Below are positions 55,956 through 64,000 of a DNA stretch of 64,000 nucleotides, piece after piece (the first letter of the stretch is position 1; each line of letters opens with the position of its first letter). Position numbers and translations under genes: made by a program. Below the pieces are notes generated by a model that saw only the letters and a list, made by a program, of their open reading frames with translations, was not told the origin of the DNA and ran no database searches. The DNA comes from JAPOUP01 sp965201085 (GTDB taxonomy: Bacteria; Pseudomonadota; Alphaproteobacteria; Rhodobacterales; Rhodobacteraceae): positions 434,001 through 498,000 of the forward strand of contig CBDAVS010000015.1 in the NCBI GenBank assembly GCA_965201085.1, in the 5' to 3' direction.

Positions 55956-56609
55956 TTGACTTCGACAGACAGCTTTATCGAGGAAGTGACCGAAGAGGTC
56001 CGACGCGACAGATTGTTCGGTTATTTCCGGCGCTACGGATGGGTCGCCGCGGTCTTGGTGGTACTTCTGGTCGCCGCCGCCGCGTGGAACGAATATTCAA
56101 AGGCGACCGAGAGAGCCGAGTCCGAGGCTCGGGGCGACGCCATTCTCGAAGCACTTGAGGCCGAGGGTGGCGAAGCACGGGCGAAGGCTCTTGAGGCGAT
56201 CAAGAGTTCGGGGCCGTACACTTCGGTGGTCGCGATGCTTTTGGCGGGTGAAGCGGTGGAGTCCGATGATTACACCGCCGCCACCGCCGCTCTGCGAGGC
56301 GTCATCGAAGATGACGGCCAGCCGGATCTATATCGCGATCTGGCGATGCTGAAGCTCGCGATCGTATCCGCGGCGGATTCGGAACCTGCCGATCGGATCG
56401 CCATGCTTGAAACATTGAGCGCCGCTGGCGCCCCGTTCAGGGTGTTCGCGGAAGAGCAGATCGCGCTCGCCGAAATCGAGAGCGGCGAAACCGGGAACGC
56501 CCTGGAGAGGTTGCGGGCATTGGTCGAGGACAGCGAAGCGGGTGCTGGGCTACGCCAGCGTGCGAGATTGTTGATCGTGGCGATGGGTGGTGATGCGGAT
56601 CCCGAGTGA
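55956..56609 (+). CDS. YfgM-like tetratricopeptide membrane protein
   Basis: The product has 217 residues from a TTG start (LTSTDSFIEEVTEEVRR): a cytoplasmic N-terminus, one membrane helix at about 29-45 (WVAAVLVVLLVAAAAW) and a periplasmic helical repeat domain (YTAATAALRGVIEDDGQPDL). The order yfgM - bamB - der is the same as in E. coli, where YfgM is a chaperone-linked partner of the Sec translocon. The next gene begins close behind. The TTG start is inferred because no ATG is available in the right place. Confidence 0.85.
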   Translation: MTSTDSFIEEVTEEVRRDRLFGYFRRYGWVAAVLVVLLVAAAAWNEYSKATERAESEARGDAILEALEAEGGEARAKALEAIKSSGPYTSVVAMLLAGEAVESDDYTAATAALRGVIEDDGQPDLYRDLAMLKLAIVSAADSEPADRIAMLETLSAAGAPFRVFAEEQIALAEIESGETGNALERLRALVEDSEAGAGLRQRARLLIVAMGGDADPE

Positions 56610-56682
56610 TCCTCCTGGGGACTGGCCGGGTGCTTGGCGTGGTCCCGGCGTTGACGTAGAGGAAATGGAAGGAAAGTCTGCG

Positions 56683-58008
56683 GTGACGAAAACCGGTAAC
56701 CTTCTGGTGCTATGTGGCCTGGTTATCCTGGCGGCGTGCGGCGATAACGACGAATTCCTCAGAGGAGAGCGGATCGAGGTTCGTGCTGAGCGTTTCGAGT
56801 CGGCGGGCTCCATCGGAGCGGCGGTCAGGACCCATGCATCGGACGTGTTCCAAGCGCCCGAAACGGTACGTAATACGGACTGGACCCATGTGTCCGGTGG
56901 TCCGGCGCATCAACCGGTCCATCCCGTGTTCTCATCCGCTCCGGGGCCAGTCTGGGACGTCAATATCGGCCAGGGAAACGGTCGCCGACATCGGATTACC
57001 GCCGATCCGATCATTGCCGACGGACGCATCTTCGTACTGGACAGTCAGGCGCGGGTGACGGCCGTCGATACCGGGGGTCGGATTCTATGGAACCGTGACC
57101 TGACGCCGCCGAGGGAACGTGGCGGTGACGCTTCCGGCGGTGGTGTCGCTGCGGCTGACGGGCGGGTTTTCGCGACAACCGGCTTTGGCGATGTCGTCGC
57201 GCTGGACGCGGCGACAGGTGAGGAAATCTGGCGTCAGGATGTCGAGGCACCCGCGACGGGCAGCCCGACCGCGTCCGGTGGATTGGTTTATTTGGTAACC
57301 CGGGCGAGCATGGCATGGACCATCGACGCGAGCAACGGACGCGTGTTGTGGCGGCTACCCGGAACACCTGTGTCTTCCGGGACGTTGGGCACCGCCAGCC
57401 CCGCCGTAACCGGACGGGTTGCGGTCATTCCTTTCGGCGATGGCGAGTTGATCACCGTGCTTCGGCAGGGTGGAGCGCCGCTTTGGAGCTCGGTTGTCTC
57501 CGGACGTCGCCCGGGTCGGGCCTACGCGAATTCCAACGACATCACCTCTGACCCGGTCGTTACCGGTGGAATTGTCTATGCGGGTAACCAGTCGGGACAG
57601 AGCGTGGCACTGCGCCTTGGCACCGGAGAGCGGGTCTGGACCGTGCGCGACGGCGCACAGGGTCCCGTGACGGTGGCGGGTGGATCGGTATTCATGATTT
57701 CTGATCTCAACGAACTGATCCGGCTCGATGCCGCTACCGGCGAGCGCATCTGGAGCAGGGAACTGAAGTATTTCAGGAATGAAAGGGCGCGACGGCATAA
57801 GGCGATCCATGTTCATTACGGGCCCGTGTTGGCAGGTGGTGGACTCTGGGTCGCGTCCAGCGATGGAACGGTCGTCTCGTACAACCCCGAGACCGGTGCG
57901 CGTCGCCATGTGATCGACATAGCGGGCGGTGCGGCGAGTTCCATGGCTTTCGCGGACGGTACCATGTATGTGATTTCCGGACGCGGCAAGCTTCACGCAT
58001 ATCGATAG
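56683..58008 (+). CDS. bamB: Outer membrane assembly lipoprotein BamB
   Basis: BamB is a lipoprotein of the complex that folds outer-membrane proteins. From GTG 56683, preceded by GGAAGGAAAG, the signal TKTGNLLVLCGLVILAAC ends in a lipobox with Cys as first mature residue. An in-frame ATG at 56665 is an alternative, while the ATG at 56587 overlaps the previous gene and puts the signal too far in. The body (about 440 residues) holds beta-propeller blades with PQQ-like repeats (GRIFVLDSQARVTAVDTGGR, VVALDAATGEEIWRQD, ELIRLDAATGERIWSREL). Confidence 0.92.
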   Translation: MTKTGNLLVLCGLVILAACGDNDEFLRGERIEVRAERFESAGSIGAAVRTHASDVFQAPETVRNTDWTHVSGGPAHQPVHPVFSSAPGPVWDVNIGQGNGRRHRITADPIIADGRIFVLDSQARVTAVDTGGRILWNRDLTPPRERGGDASGGGVAAADGRVFATTGFGDVVALDAATGEEIWRQDVEAPATGSPTASGGLVYLVTRASMAWTIDASNGRVLWRLPGTPVSSGTLGTASPAVTGRVAVIPFGDGELITVLRQGGAPLWSSVVSGRRPGRAYANSNDITSDPVVTGGIVYAGNQSGQSVALRLGTGERVWTVRDGAQGPVTVAGGSVFMISDLNELIRLDAATGERIWSRELKYFRNERARRHKAIHVHYGPVLAGGGLWVASSDGTVVSYNPETGARRHVIDIAGGAASSMAFADGTMYVISGRGKLHAYR

Positions 58009-58056
58009 GGGTTAAGCCGCGCGAGGTGCGCGCCGCATTCTGAACGGGGCGTGCCC

Positions 58057-59490
58057 ATGTCTTTCACCGTTGCCATCGTCGGGCGCACCAACGTGGGTAA
58101 ATCGACGCTCTTCAACCGGCTTGTCGGTAAGCGGCTGGCTCTGGTCGACGACCGCCCTGGCGTCACGCGTGACATCCGGGAAGGCGCGGCGCGTCTTGGC
58201 GACCTACGGTTCACCACGCTTGATACCGCTGGACTGGAATCCGCGACGGATGGGTCGCTGGAGGGTCGGATGCGTCGGCTGACCGAACGTGCGGTCGATA
58301 TGGCCGATATCTGTCTGTTTCTGGTCGATGCCCGCGCCGGAATGCTTGCCGGTGACCGTGAACTTGCCGACCTGCTTCGGCGTCAGTCGGTCAGGGTCGT
58401 TCTGGCGGCGAACAAGGTTGAGGGTTCGGTCGCCGAGGCCGGGGCCCTGGAGGCATTCGGATTGGGGCTTGGTGAGCCTGTGAGGATATCGGCGGAGCAC
58501 GGACTCGGACTTGACGAACTGTATTCCCGACTGGCGTCCCTGTTCGATGCGGTTGCCATTGACCAGGTGGCATCGGAACCGAATTTCGGAACCGGCGTGG
58601 AACTGGATGGAGCCGTCCGACCGATGCGCATTGCGGTGGTGGGAAGGCCGAATGCCGGGAAATCGACCCTGATCAATCGCATTATTGGCAAGGACCGGCT
58701 GCTTACCGGTCCGGAGGCGGGAATCACCCGCGATTCGATCAACTTAGCGGCGGTCTGGCAGGGCACTGCCGTGAGCATATTCGATACCGCAGGAATGCGC
58801 AGAAAGGCGAAGGTCCAGGACAGGGTCGAGAAACTGTCGGTCTCTGACGGGTTGCGCGCGGTCAAATTCGCGGAGGTGGCGATCGTTTTGCTGGACGCCG
58901 CCATTCCGTTCGAGCAGCAGGATCTGCGCATCGCGGATCTGGCGGAGAGGGAAGGTCGGGCCGTCGTGCTGGCCCTGAACAAATGGGATATGCAGGACCA
59001 TCGTCAGGTCAACCTGCAGGATCTGACAAAGCGGTTTGAGCGCCTGCTCCCGCAGCTTCGCGGTGCGCCTTTGGTGGCGGTCTCGGCAAAGACGGGCCAT
59101 GGCTTAGCCAGGCTAAATTCGGCTGTTTTAACCGCTCATGGCGTCTGGAATCGACGTGTGCTGACCGCGAAACTGAACCAGTGGCTCGCGGGAATGTTGG
59201 AGGCCCATCCTCCCCCGGCGCCCGGGGGACGGCGTGTGAAACTTCGCTACATCACCCAGACAAGGACCAGACCACCAGGCTTCGTTGTGATGTGCAGTCA
59301 CCCCGATCGGATTCCCGCCAGCTACATCCGTTATCTGGTCAACGGATTACGCGATGACTTTGACATGCCCGGCACGCCCGTTCGGCTTCACCTTCGCAGT
59401 CAGGCGGAGCGCAATCCCTATAGGGAGAAGACAAAGCCAAAACCGTCGAAGCTTCGCAAACATCTTGGACGGAAACAGCGCGACCGGTAG
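58057..59490 (+). CDS. der: Ribosome biogenesis GTPase Der
   Basis: Der (EngA) has two tandem GTPase domains and a C-terminal KH-like domain and is needed for 50S subunit maturation. In this 477-residue protein the first G1 is GRTNVGKST near 8-16 and the first G3 DTAGLES near 56; the second G1 is GRPNAGKST near 196 and the second NKWD near 308. The C-terminus is basic (KPKPSKLRKHLGRKQRDR). The start is at ATG 58057 or GTG 58051. It closes the yfgM-bamB-der block. Confidence 0.96.
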   Translation: MSFTVAIVGRTNVGKSTLFNRLVGKRLALVDDRPGVTRDIREGAARLGDLRFTTLDTAGLESATDGSLEGRMRRLTERAVDMADICLFLVDARAGMLAGDRELADLLRRQSVRVVLAANKVEGSVAEAGALEAFGLGLGEPVRISAEHGLGLDELYSRLASLFDAVAIDQVASEPNFGTGVELDGAVRPMRIAVVGRPNAGKSTLINRIIGKDRLLTGPEAGITRDSINLAAVWQGTAVSIFDTAGMRRKAKVQDRVEKLSVSDGLRAVKFAEVAIVLLDAAIPFEQQDLRIADLAEREGRAVVLALNKWDMQDHRQVNLQDLTKRFERLLPQLRGAPLVAVSAKTGHGLARLNSAVLTAHGVWNRRVLTAKLNQWLAGMLEAHPPPAPGGRRVKLRYITQTRTRPPGFVVMCSHPDRIPASYIRYLVNGLRDDFDMPGTPVRLHLRSQAERNPYREKTKPKPSKLRKHLGRKQRDR

Positions 59491-59785
59491 CTGACCGTCC
59501 TGACCGACGTGATTTCGCCGGAATGTGCCGTTGCGGATAGATTCCTTCCTCTGCGTTCAGTTCGGTGTCCGGGAAAGAGGCCATCGGAACCATCCAGGCG
59601 AGCGAACGCACGGTATCGCCTCATTCGGTTGGGATATTTCAGTCTGCACCATCCCGGGTTGCATTGAAATCGGATCGAATCTCTTCTGCCGATCGAGGAG
59701 AAGCTCGATGTGTTTCCGCTCCGAAATGACAACGAAGATTCGGCCACTGGGTGGAAAAATCGAATTCAGGGGCTATATTTCAAGC
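59491..59785. other. Spacer between der and IS30 copy E
   Basis: About 295 bp with no gene recognised. No strong terminator with a T run is evident after der. Confidence 0.4.
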
Positions 59786-60178
59786 CCCCGTTCCGCTCTG
59801 AAGTGCAGCACCAGCCCGCCTCCGGAGCGAGGGCGAGGCCCGAGCGGAGGAGGCGGGCCGGTGTTGAGGGATTTTCCGGCCAGAGGCCCGGCTTCCACGC
59901 GGAACGCGGCGGCTGTCCCTTCGGATCGGAGCGTAACCGGGCCTCCCGGCGGTGGCAGGGCCCCGCGGCGGGAGGTGGCGCGCCCGTCCGGGCGATGCGT
60001 ATCTCGTTCGCGACCGACGCCGAAACCGCGGGAGGTGGCGCGCCCGTCCGGGCGAGGGAGGGGGTGGCCCGACCGAAACCGGGCGGGCGCGCCTGCGGAA
60101 TTCCCTCTCCCCCGTCAGCCTCCGGGGACGGGCGTCTTCAGGGAGGCCGCGCCCGGGCGGAAACCTCGGCCGGTGTCA

Positions 60179-61184
60179 GAGTTTGAATCATAAGTCACTG
60201 ATATGATTAAACCATTGTTTTTCATGGAGTTGACGCCCTCGCCACCCGCCTGAGCAGGAACCGGCAGGCGGCCAGCGTTCGTTCGTGCCTCACTCACGCT
60301 CGGACCGGTGGCGCGTGATGCCTCACCCCGGATGCCAGCGAGTTCTCGCTGAGCCTTTCGTAATCTTTCGACAGTCGGCGGCACCGGCCCATCCAGGCGA
60401 AGGTCCGCTCCACGACCCACCGGCGGTAGAGAACAGTGAACCCTTTGACATCCTTCGGTTTTTCGACGATCCTGATCACGTCCGGCAACCCCATCCCCCC
60501 AGGCCGCTCCCGCAGCTTCGGACCCGGGTGGCCACCGTCGGCGAACAGCTTACACACCGTCGGGGCCGTCTCCAGCAGCTTCGCGATCAGGTCCGGCGCC
60601 CCGTCCCGGTCCTGGATATCGGCGGTGTGAACCGTCATGACGACCGGCGTGCCGCCGGCGTCCACGATCAGGTGCCTTTTCCTCCCCTTCACCTTCCTGC
60701 CGGCGTGGTGGCCGCGGGGGCCGCCGCTCTCCGTGGTCCTCACCGACCGGCTGTCGACCGGGGCGGCGGTCGGCTCCGCGGAGCGCCCCGGACACCGCCG
60801 CGCGAGGTCCCGGAGACGATGCACGATACGCTCCGGGAGCCCGCTCCGCCGCCATGCGTGAAAATGGTTCCGGTCGGTGGAAAACGGTGGATATCCAGAG
60901 GGTGACGCGCGCCACCGGCATCCCGTGGACAGGATATACCGGCCCGCGTCGGACACCGACCGAAGGTCGACCTCGCGCGGCCGTCCCATCCTTCCCTGCT
61001 TCGGAAGCATCGGCCCGATGACGGTCCATTCGGCGTCGGTCAGGTCATTTTGACTGTGGTCGTCCGGGCGCTTATGGAGCTGTTGGGTGGTCCTGTTCCA
61101 GGGCATGGCTCTCTCCGTATTTGGTTGCGTTCACCAACCGGAATGCCACATCCTGCGGGACCACTCAACTTATGGAACAAACTC
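60179..61184 (-). mobile_element. IS5-family insertion sequence, copy 4, nested in IS30 copy E
   Basis: 1006 bp with IS5 ends and the duplicated TCA on both sides. Removing it and one TCA rejoins IS30 sequence (GGCCGGTGTCAGGTAGCCGG) exactly as in the uninterrupted copies, so the order of events is IS30 first, IS5 later. Confidence 0.93.
60294..61106 (-). CDS. IS5-family transposase, copy 4, open frame
   Basis: 270 residues from MPWNRTTQQLHKRPDD with no interruption. Compared with copy 1, many replacements are of the type produced by A/T to G/C transitions: Gln to Arg, Tyr to His (twice), Ile to Val, Asp to Gly, Glu to Gly, Leu to Pro. The DDE motifs PVDSRSV, LFADGGHPG and VVERTFAW remain. 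Frame intact, activity uncertain. Confidence 0.9.
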   Translation of the reverse strand: MPWNRTTQQLHKRPDDHSQNDLTDAEWTVIGPMLPKQGRMGRPREVDLRSVSDAGRYILSTGCRWRASPSGYPPFSTDRNHFHAWRRSGLPERIVHRLRDLARRCPGRSAEPTAAPVDSRSVRTTESGGPRGHHAGRKVKGRKRHLIVDAGGTPVVMTVHTADIQDRDGAPDLIAKLLETAPTVCKLFADGGHPGPKLRERPGGMGLPDVIRIVEKPKDVKGFTVLYRRWVVERTFAWMGRCRRLSKDYERLSENSLASGVRHHAPPVRA

Positions 61185-62230
61185 TCAGGTAGCCGGGCGC
61201 CTTGCGGGGGCGCGCGTTCAGGATGTCCTGGACCCGCTTCACGCGGGCGTCCGTGACCTGCCGCAGGTCGGTCCCCGTCGGCAGGTACTGGGGCGGCGGC
61301 CCGTTGGTGTGCCCGTTCAGGCCCCGCTCCCACGAGTGGTGGGGCGTCGGGAGGAGGAAGTCGGCCTCCAGCGCCTTCGCCACCTTCGCGTGCCCCGCGA
61401 ACTCCCTGCCGCTGTCCGCCGTGATCGTGTGGACCCTGGCGCCGGGACCCTCGGGAAGGTCGGTCATCGCTCCGCCGACCGCCCCCGCCCTCTTTCCGTC
61501 AACCCTCTGGACAGGCGGCTGTTCCGACGCCCGGTCCACAGGCGACACCACCGCGCCGCCATGGCCCCCGCCGATAACGGTGTCGGCCTCCCGGTCGCCG
61601 ATCCCCGCCTTCTCCCCGACGGTCTCCGGGCGCTCCGGGATGTCCCGCCGGCCCGGGACATGACCCCCGGCCCGCGCGGCGGCCACCCTGCCGGTTCCGC
61701 TTCCTTCCGCGGCGGCGGAGGTGCGTCAACGGACTTCCGCCGCCCTTCCCGTCGGCCCGGATGCGGTCGTATATCCGCTGCCCACCGACCATGCCGGGGT
61801 CCTCCAGCCGGAGACGACCCGGGATCCGTTCCGGGCTCCAGCCCTCCCCGGCTTCGCCACGACCGCCGCCCGGCGCTCCCCGTTGGGCTTCCCCGGCACC
61901 GACGGGGCACCGCCCCTCCGCCCGGCGGCCTTCCCCTGCGCCCGCCTGCACCTGTATCCCCGACCGCCGCCGTCGCGACGGAGCTCACGCGATATCGTCG
62001 ACGGGTCGCGCCCAGGCCACCGCGCGATGGCCCCGTTCGAAAGCCCGCCTTTCCCCAGGGCGAAAATCCGGCATCTCCCGTCGAAGGTCAGATGACGGTA
62101 GCCCTCGGGCATGACACTCTCCCATTGTTCACACAGGGACTGTCGCCGTTATCCGGCCGGTTCGCGATATGCCGCGCCCCCGGCGCGGCTTCCCACCACC
62201 TAAGGTGTCGCACTTCAGGCTGGCGCGGGG

Positions 62231-62420
62231 GGATTATATTGGCGAACGCCGCTTGCGAAAGCTTCTGTTTTCTCCTGATCGCCACTACGTCCACGGTCTC
62301 TCGAACGAACACGCCCGCTGGTTCGTTTTCTTCCCTCGTGGTCGCAAGGGCTTCTTCCGCGCTCTTAACCAATTCCTTTCCGAAGCTGATTCAAGTCTCC
62401 ACATTCGTTGCCGCAGAGTC
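62231..62420 (-). pseudogene. HigA-type antitoxin, N-terminal part cut by IS30 copy E
   Basis: FGKELVKSAEEALATTREEN followed by VFVRETVDVVAIRRKQKLSQ and AAFANI matches the N-terminal half of XRE-type antitoxins that partner RelE/HigB toxins (AIRxxLxLSQxxFA). The helix-turn-helix is lost where IS30 copy E begins at 62230. No ATG precedes FGKEL; the codon in the start position reads ATC. The toxin remnant lies upstream on the same strand, beyond IS30 copy F. Confidence 0.7.
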
Positions 62421-62466
62421 TCCGGCATGCTAGTGACATTCGCTCCCCCACTTCCAGTCCGAAGTG

Positions 62467-62527
62467 CAACACCGGCCCGCCTCCGGAGCGAGGGCGTGGC
62501 CCGAGCGGAGGAGGCGGGCCGGTGTTG
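62467..62527. repeat. IS30 subterminal hairpin, copy F
   Basis: Same 18-bp perfect stem as at 26057-26117, in opposite orientation. The conservation of both arms in copies of different age suggests it matters for the element. Confidence 0.75.
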
Positions 62528-62737
62528 AGGGATTTTCCGGCCAGGGCCCCGGATTCCACGCGGAATACGGCGGCTGTCCCTTCGGATCGGAGCGTAACCG
62601 GGCCTCCCGGCGGCGGCAAGGCCCCGCGGCGGGAGGTGGCGCGCCCGTCCGGGCGAGGGAAGGGGTGGCCCGACCGAAACCGGGCGGGCGCGCCTGCGGA
62701 ATTCCCTCTCCCCCGTCGGCCGACGGGGCGAAGCGCC

Positions 62738-63705
62738 TCAGGGAGGCCGCGCCCGCGCGAAAGCCTCCGCCGGCGTCAGGTAGCCGAGCGCCTTGCGGGG
62801 GCGCGCGTTCAGGATGTCCTGGACCCGCTTCACGCGGGCGTCCGTGACCTGCCGCAGGTCGGTCCCCTTCGGCAGGTACTGGCGCAGCAGCCCGTTGGTG
62901 TGCTCGTTCAGGCCCCGCTCCCACGAGTGGTAGGGCGTCGGGAGGAGGAAGTCGGCCTCCAGCGCCTTCGCCACCTTCGCGTGCCCCGCGAACTCCTTGC
63001 CATTGTCCGCCGTGATCGTGTGGACCCTGGCGCCGAGCCCCTTGAGAAGGTCGGTCATCGCCTCGCCGACCGCCTCCGCCTTCTTTCCGTCAACCCGTTG
63101 GAGAAGCGTGAATTTCGAGCATCTGTCCACAAGCGACACCACCGCACCGCTGTGTCCCCCGCCGATCACCGTGTCCGCTTCCCAGTCGCCGATTCTCGCC
63201 TTCGCCCCGACCTCTTTCGGGCGCTCCGAGATGTCCCTCCGGCCCGGGATGTGACCCCGGCCCGCGTGGCGGCCACCCTGCCGGTTCGGTTTCTTTCCCC
63301 GCCGCCGCAGGTGCCCGAAAAGCGTTCCTCCGTCCCTGCGGTCCGCGCGTACGAGGTCGTATATCCGCTGACGGCCGACCATGCCGGGGTCCTCCAGCCG
63401 GAGACGCCCCGAGACCTGTTCCGGGCTCCAGCCCTCCTCCAGCTTCGCCACGACCTTCGCCCAGCGCTCCTCCGTCAGCTTCCTCGGGACCGAAGAGGCC
63501 TCGCTCCGGCGCCCGGTGGCCTTCCTCCACGCCTGTCCCTGCCGGTATTCCCGCCCGCCGCCGTTGCGTCGGATCTCCCGCGATATGGTGGCCGGATGGC
63601 GGCCCCAGCTGCCTGGCGATGGCCCCGTTCGAAAAGCCCGCTTTTCCTCAGCGCGTATATCTGGCATCTTTCGTCGAAGGTCAGATGACGGTAGCCCTCG
63701 GGCAT
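62738..63705 (-). pseudogene. IS30 transposase, copy F, two 1-bp insertions
   Basis: The catalytic region is intact, including LNEHTNG with Glu, and the sequence is close to copy D. In the N-terminus an extra A (CGAAAAGCCC for CGAAAGCCC near 63632) and an extra C (GGCCCCAGC for GGCCCAGC near 63604) break the frame after RKSGL and before GRHPATISREI. Both are in homopolymers, so sequencing error is possible; without them the protein would be of copy D length. Confidence 0.8.
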
Positions 63706-63823
63706 GACACTCTCCTATCCTGAGCACAGGGACTGTCGCCGTTATCTGGCCGATTCGCAGGATGCTGCACCCGAAACGCGGCTTCCCACCATCAACGGTG
63801 TTGCACTTCAGAGCGGAACGGGG

Positions 63824-64000
63824 GCTCGATAAGCATTCGCGATCTTCGCAGGCTGATTTCTCTTCACCTTCGTAAGGTTGGCCTTCGTGCGTATTTTATA
63901 TACCGTCAGAAGAAACACTGGAATGTCAGCACCGCCGAAATAGTGGATCATTCTACAAATACCATTCCTGCCCCCCCCCGCCATGGCCAGCACGACGCAA
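63824..64000 (-). pseudogene. RelE/HigB-like toxin, C-terminal part, cut by IS30 copy F and window edge
   Basis: MIHYFGGADIPVFLLTVYKI and KANLTKVKRNQ, then AKIANAY, match the C-terminal strand and helix of RelE/HigB mRNA-interferase toxins (IYYF...IPVFLLTVF...KANL). The IS30 insertion replaces the last residues: beyond the element (62445 downward) the original end would read ANVTS and stop. The N-terminus is off the window and the G run near 63976 may hold a frame change. The cognate antitoxin remnant is at 62231-62420. Confidence 0.7.

Larger units (their letters stand above)
60138..62112 (-). pseudogene. IS30 transposase, copy E, multiply broken
   Basis: From 62112, MPEGYRHLTFDGRCRIFALG and SNGAIARWPGRDPSTISREL are readable. 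A frameshift near 61850 moves the frame (VVAKPGRAGARNG), and by 61690 it reads HVPGRRDIPERPETVGEKAG to APGYL in another frame. The last residues (TPAEVSARARPP) lie beyond the nested IS5 at 60138-60175. The presumed catalytic Glu is Gly (LNGHTNG). Most differences from copy D are to G or C. Confidence 0.85.
59786..62230 (-). mobile_element. IS30-family insertion sequence, copy E, old and interrupted by IS5
   Basis: The most diverged IS30 copy. It is split by IS5 copy 4, with TCA duplicated at 60176-60178 and 61185-61187. The left end reads CCCCGTTCCGCTCTGAAGTG, which in the other copies is the opposite end, then joins the usual GCCCGCCTCCGGAG interior: a hybrid terminus. A 27-bp stretch GCGGGAGGTGGCGCGCCCGT (and on) occurs twice, at about 59968 and 60029. 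The right end near 62203-62230 has drifted (CTTCAGGCTGGCGCGGGG). Confidence 0.85.
62446..63823 (-). mobile_element. IS30-family insertion sequence, copy F
   Basis: 1378 bp from CCCCACTTCCAGTCCGAAGT to GAGCGGAACGGGG, with an exact 4-bp duplication GCTC at 62442-62445 and 63824-63827. It interrupts the last codons of a RelE-like toxin gene. Close to copy D in sequence. Confidence 0.93.

Noticed and set aside
62467..62527. Hairpins of IS30 as a CRISPR-like or REP array
   Set aside because: One hairpin per IS30 copy at a fixed position; no spacer-repeat periodicity anywhere in the window.

Overview
This looks like a chromosomal stretch from an alphaproteobacterium, most likely order Rhodobacterales. 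The chromosomal genes have moderately high GC. The tetratricopeptide protein - bamB - der order at 55956-59490 and the queA / MFS / DUF924 / lpdA run at 7254-11889 fit that group. The placement comes from gene content and protein character only; no 16S or marker search was possible.

Layout. 1-3195: partial IS30 copy, degenerate remnants of an IS4-type (Tn5-like) and an IS110-type element, and an IS30 fragment. 3221-11889: backbone (small conserved-looking protein, AsmA/YhdP-like envelope protein, queA, MFS exporter, DUF924 protein, dihydrolipoyl dehydrogenase). 12458-17479: sugar operon (FGGY kinase, periplasmic binding protein, ABC ATPase, permease). 17798-21911: a second MFS protein and uvrA. 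22036-26179: IS256, IS5 and IS30 side by side. 26282-39874: defence island of visibly lower GC, with an HTH protein, a helicase/nuclease restriction subunit, a DNA methyltransferase, a RelE-like/UvrD helicase fusion cut in two by IS30, and a Gabija-like pair (OLD-type ATPase/TOPRIM nuclease plus UvrD helicase). 40050-48604: decaying accessory genes (hsdM broken by IS5 and a frameshift, selenium-binding protein, short-chain dehydrogenase, alpha/beta hydrolase, Abi-like protein). 48797-50173: IS30 copy with an apparently complete active site. 50739-59490: RND efflux pair on the minus strand, then the yfgM-like, bamB and der genes on the plus strand. 59786-64000: IS30 with a nested IS5, another IS30, and between and beside them a wrecked RelE/HigA-type toxin-antitoxin locus.

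Mobile DNA dominates: six IS30 copies or fragments, four IS5 copies, one IS256, and IS4 and IS110 remnants in 64 kb. Several insertions can be undone on paper: IS5 has 3-bp TNA duplications, IS256 an 8-bp duplication, and one IS30 an exact 4-bp duplication. The host genes then read through.

The two most notable points are these. First, IS copies differ from each other almost only by A/T to G/C transitions: hand count 26 to 0 between two IS30 copies, about 19 to 4 between two IS5 copies. The changes hit key residues such as the presumed catalytic Glu of IS30. Second, the operon HTH - helicase/nuclease - methyltransferase - RelE/UvrD helicase sits directly upstream of a Gabija-like pair and looks like a multi-gene restriction-type defence system with a disrupted accessory helicase.
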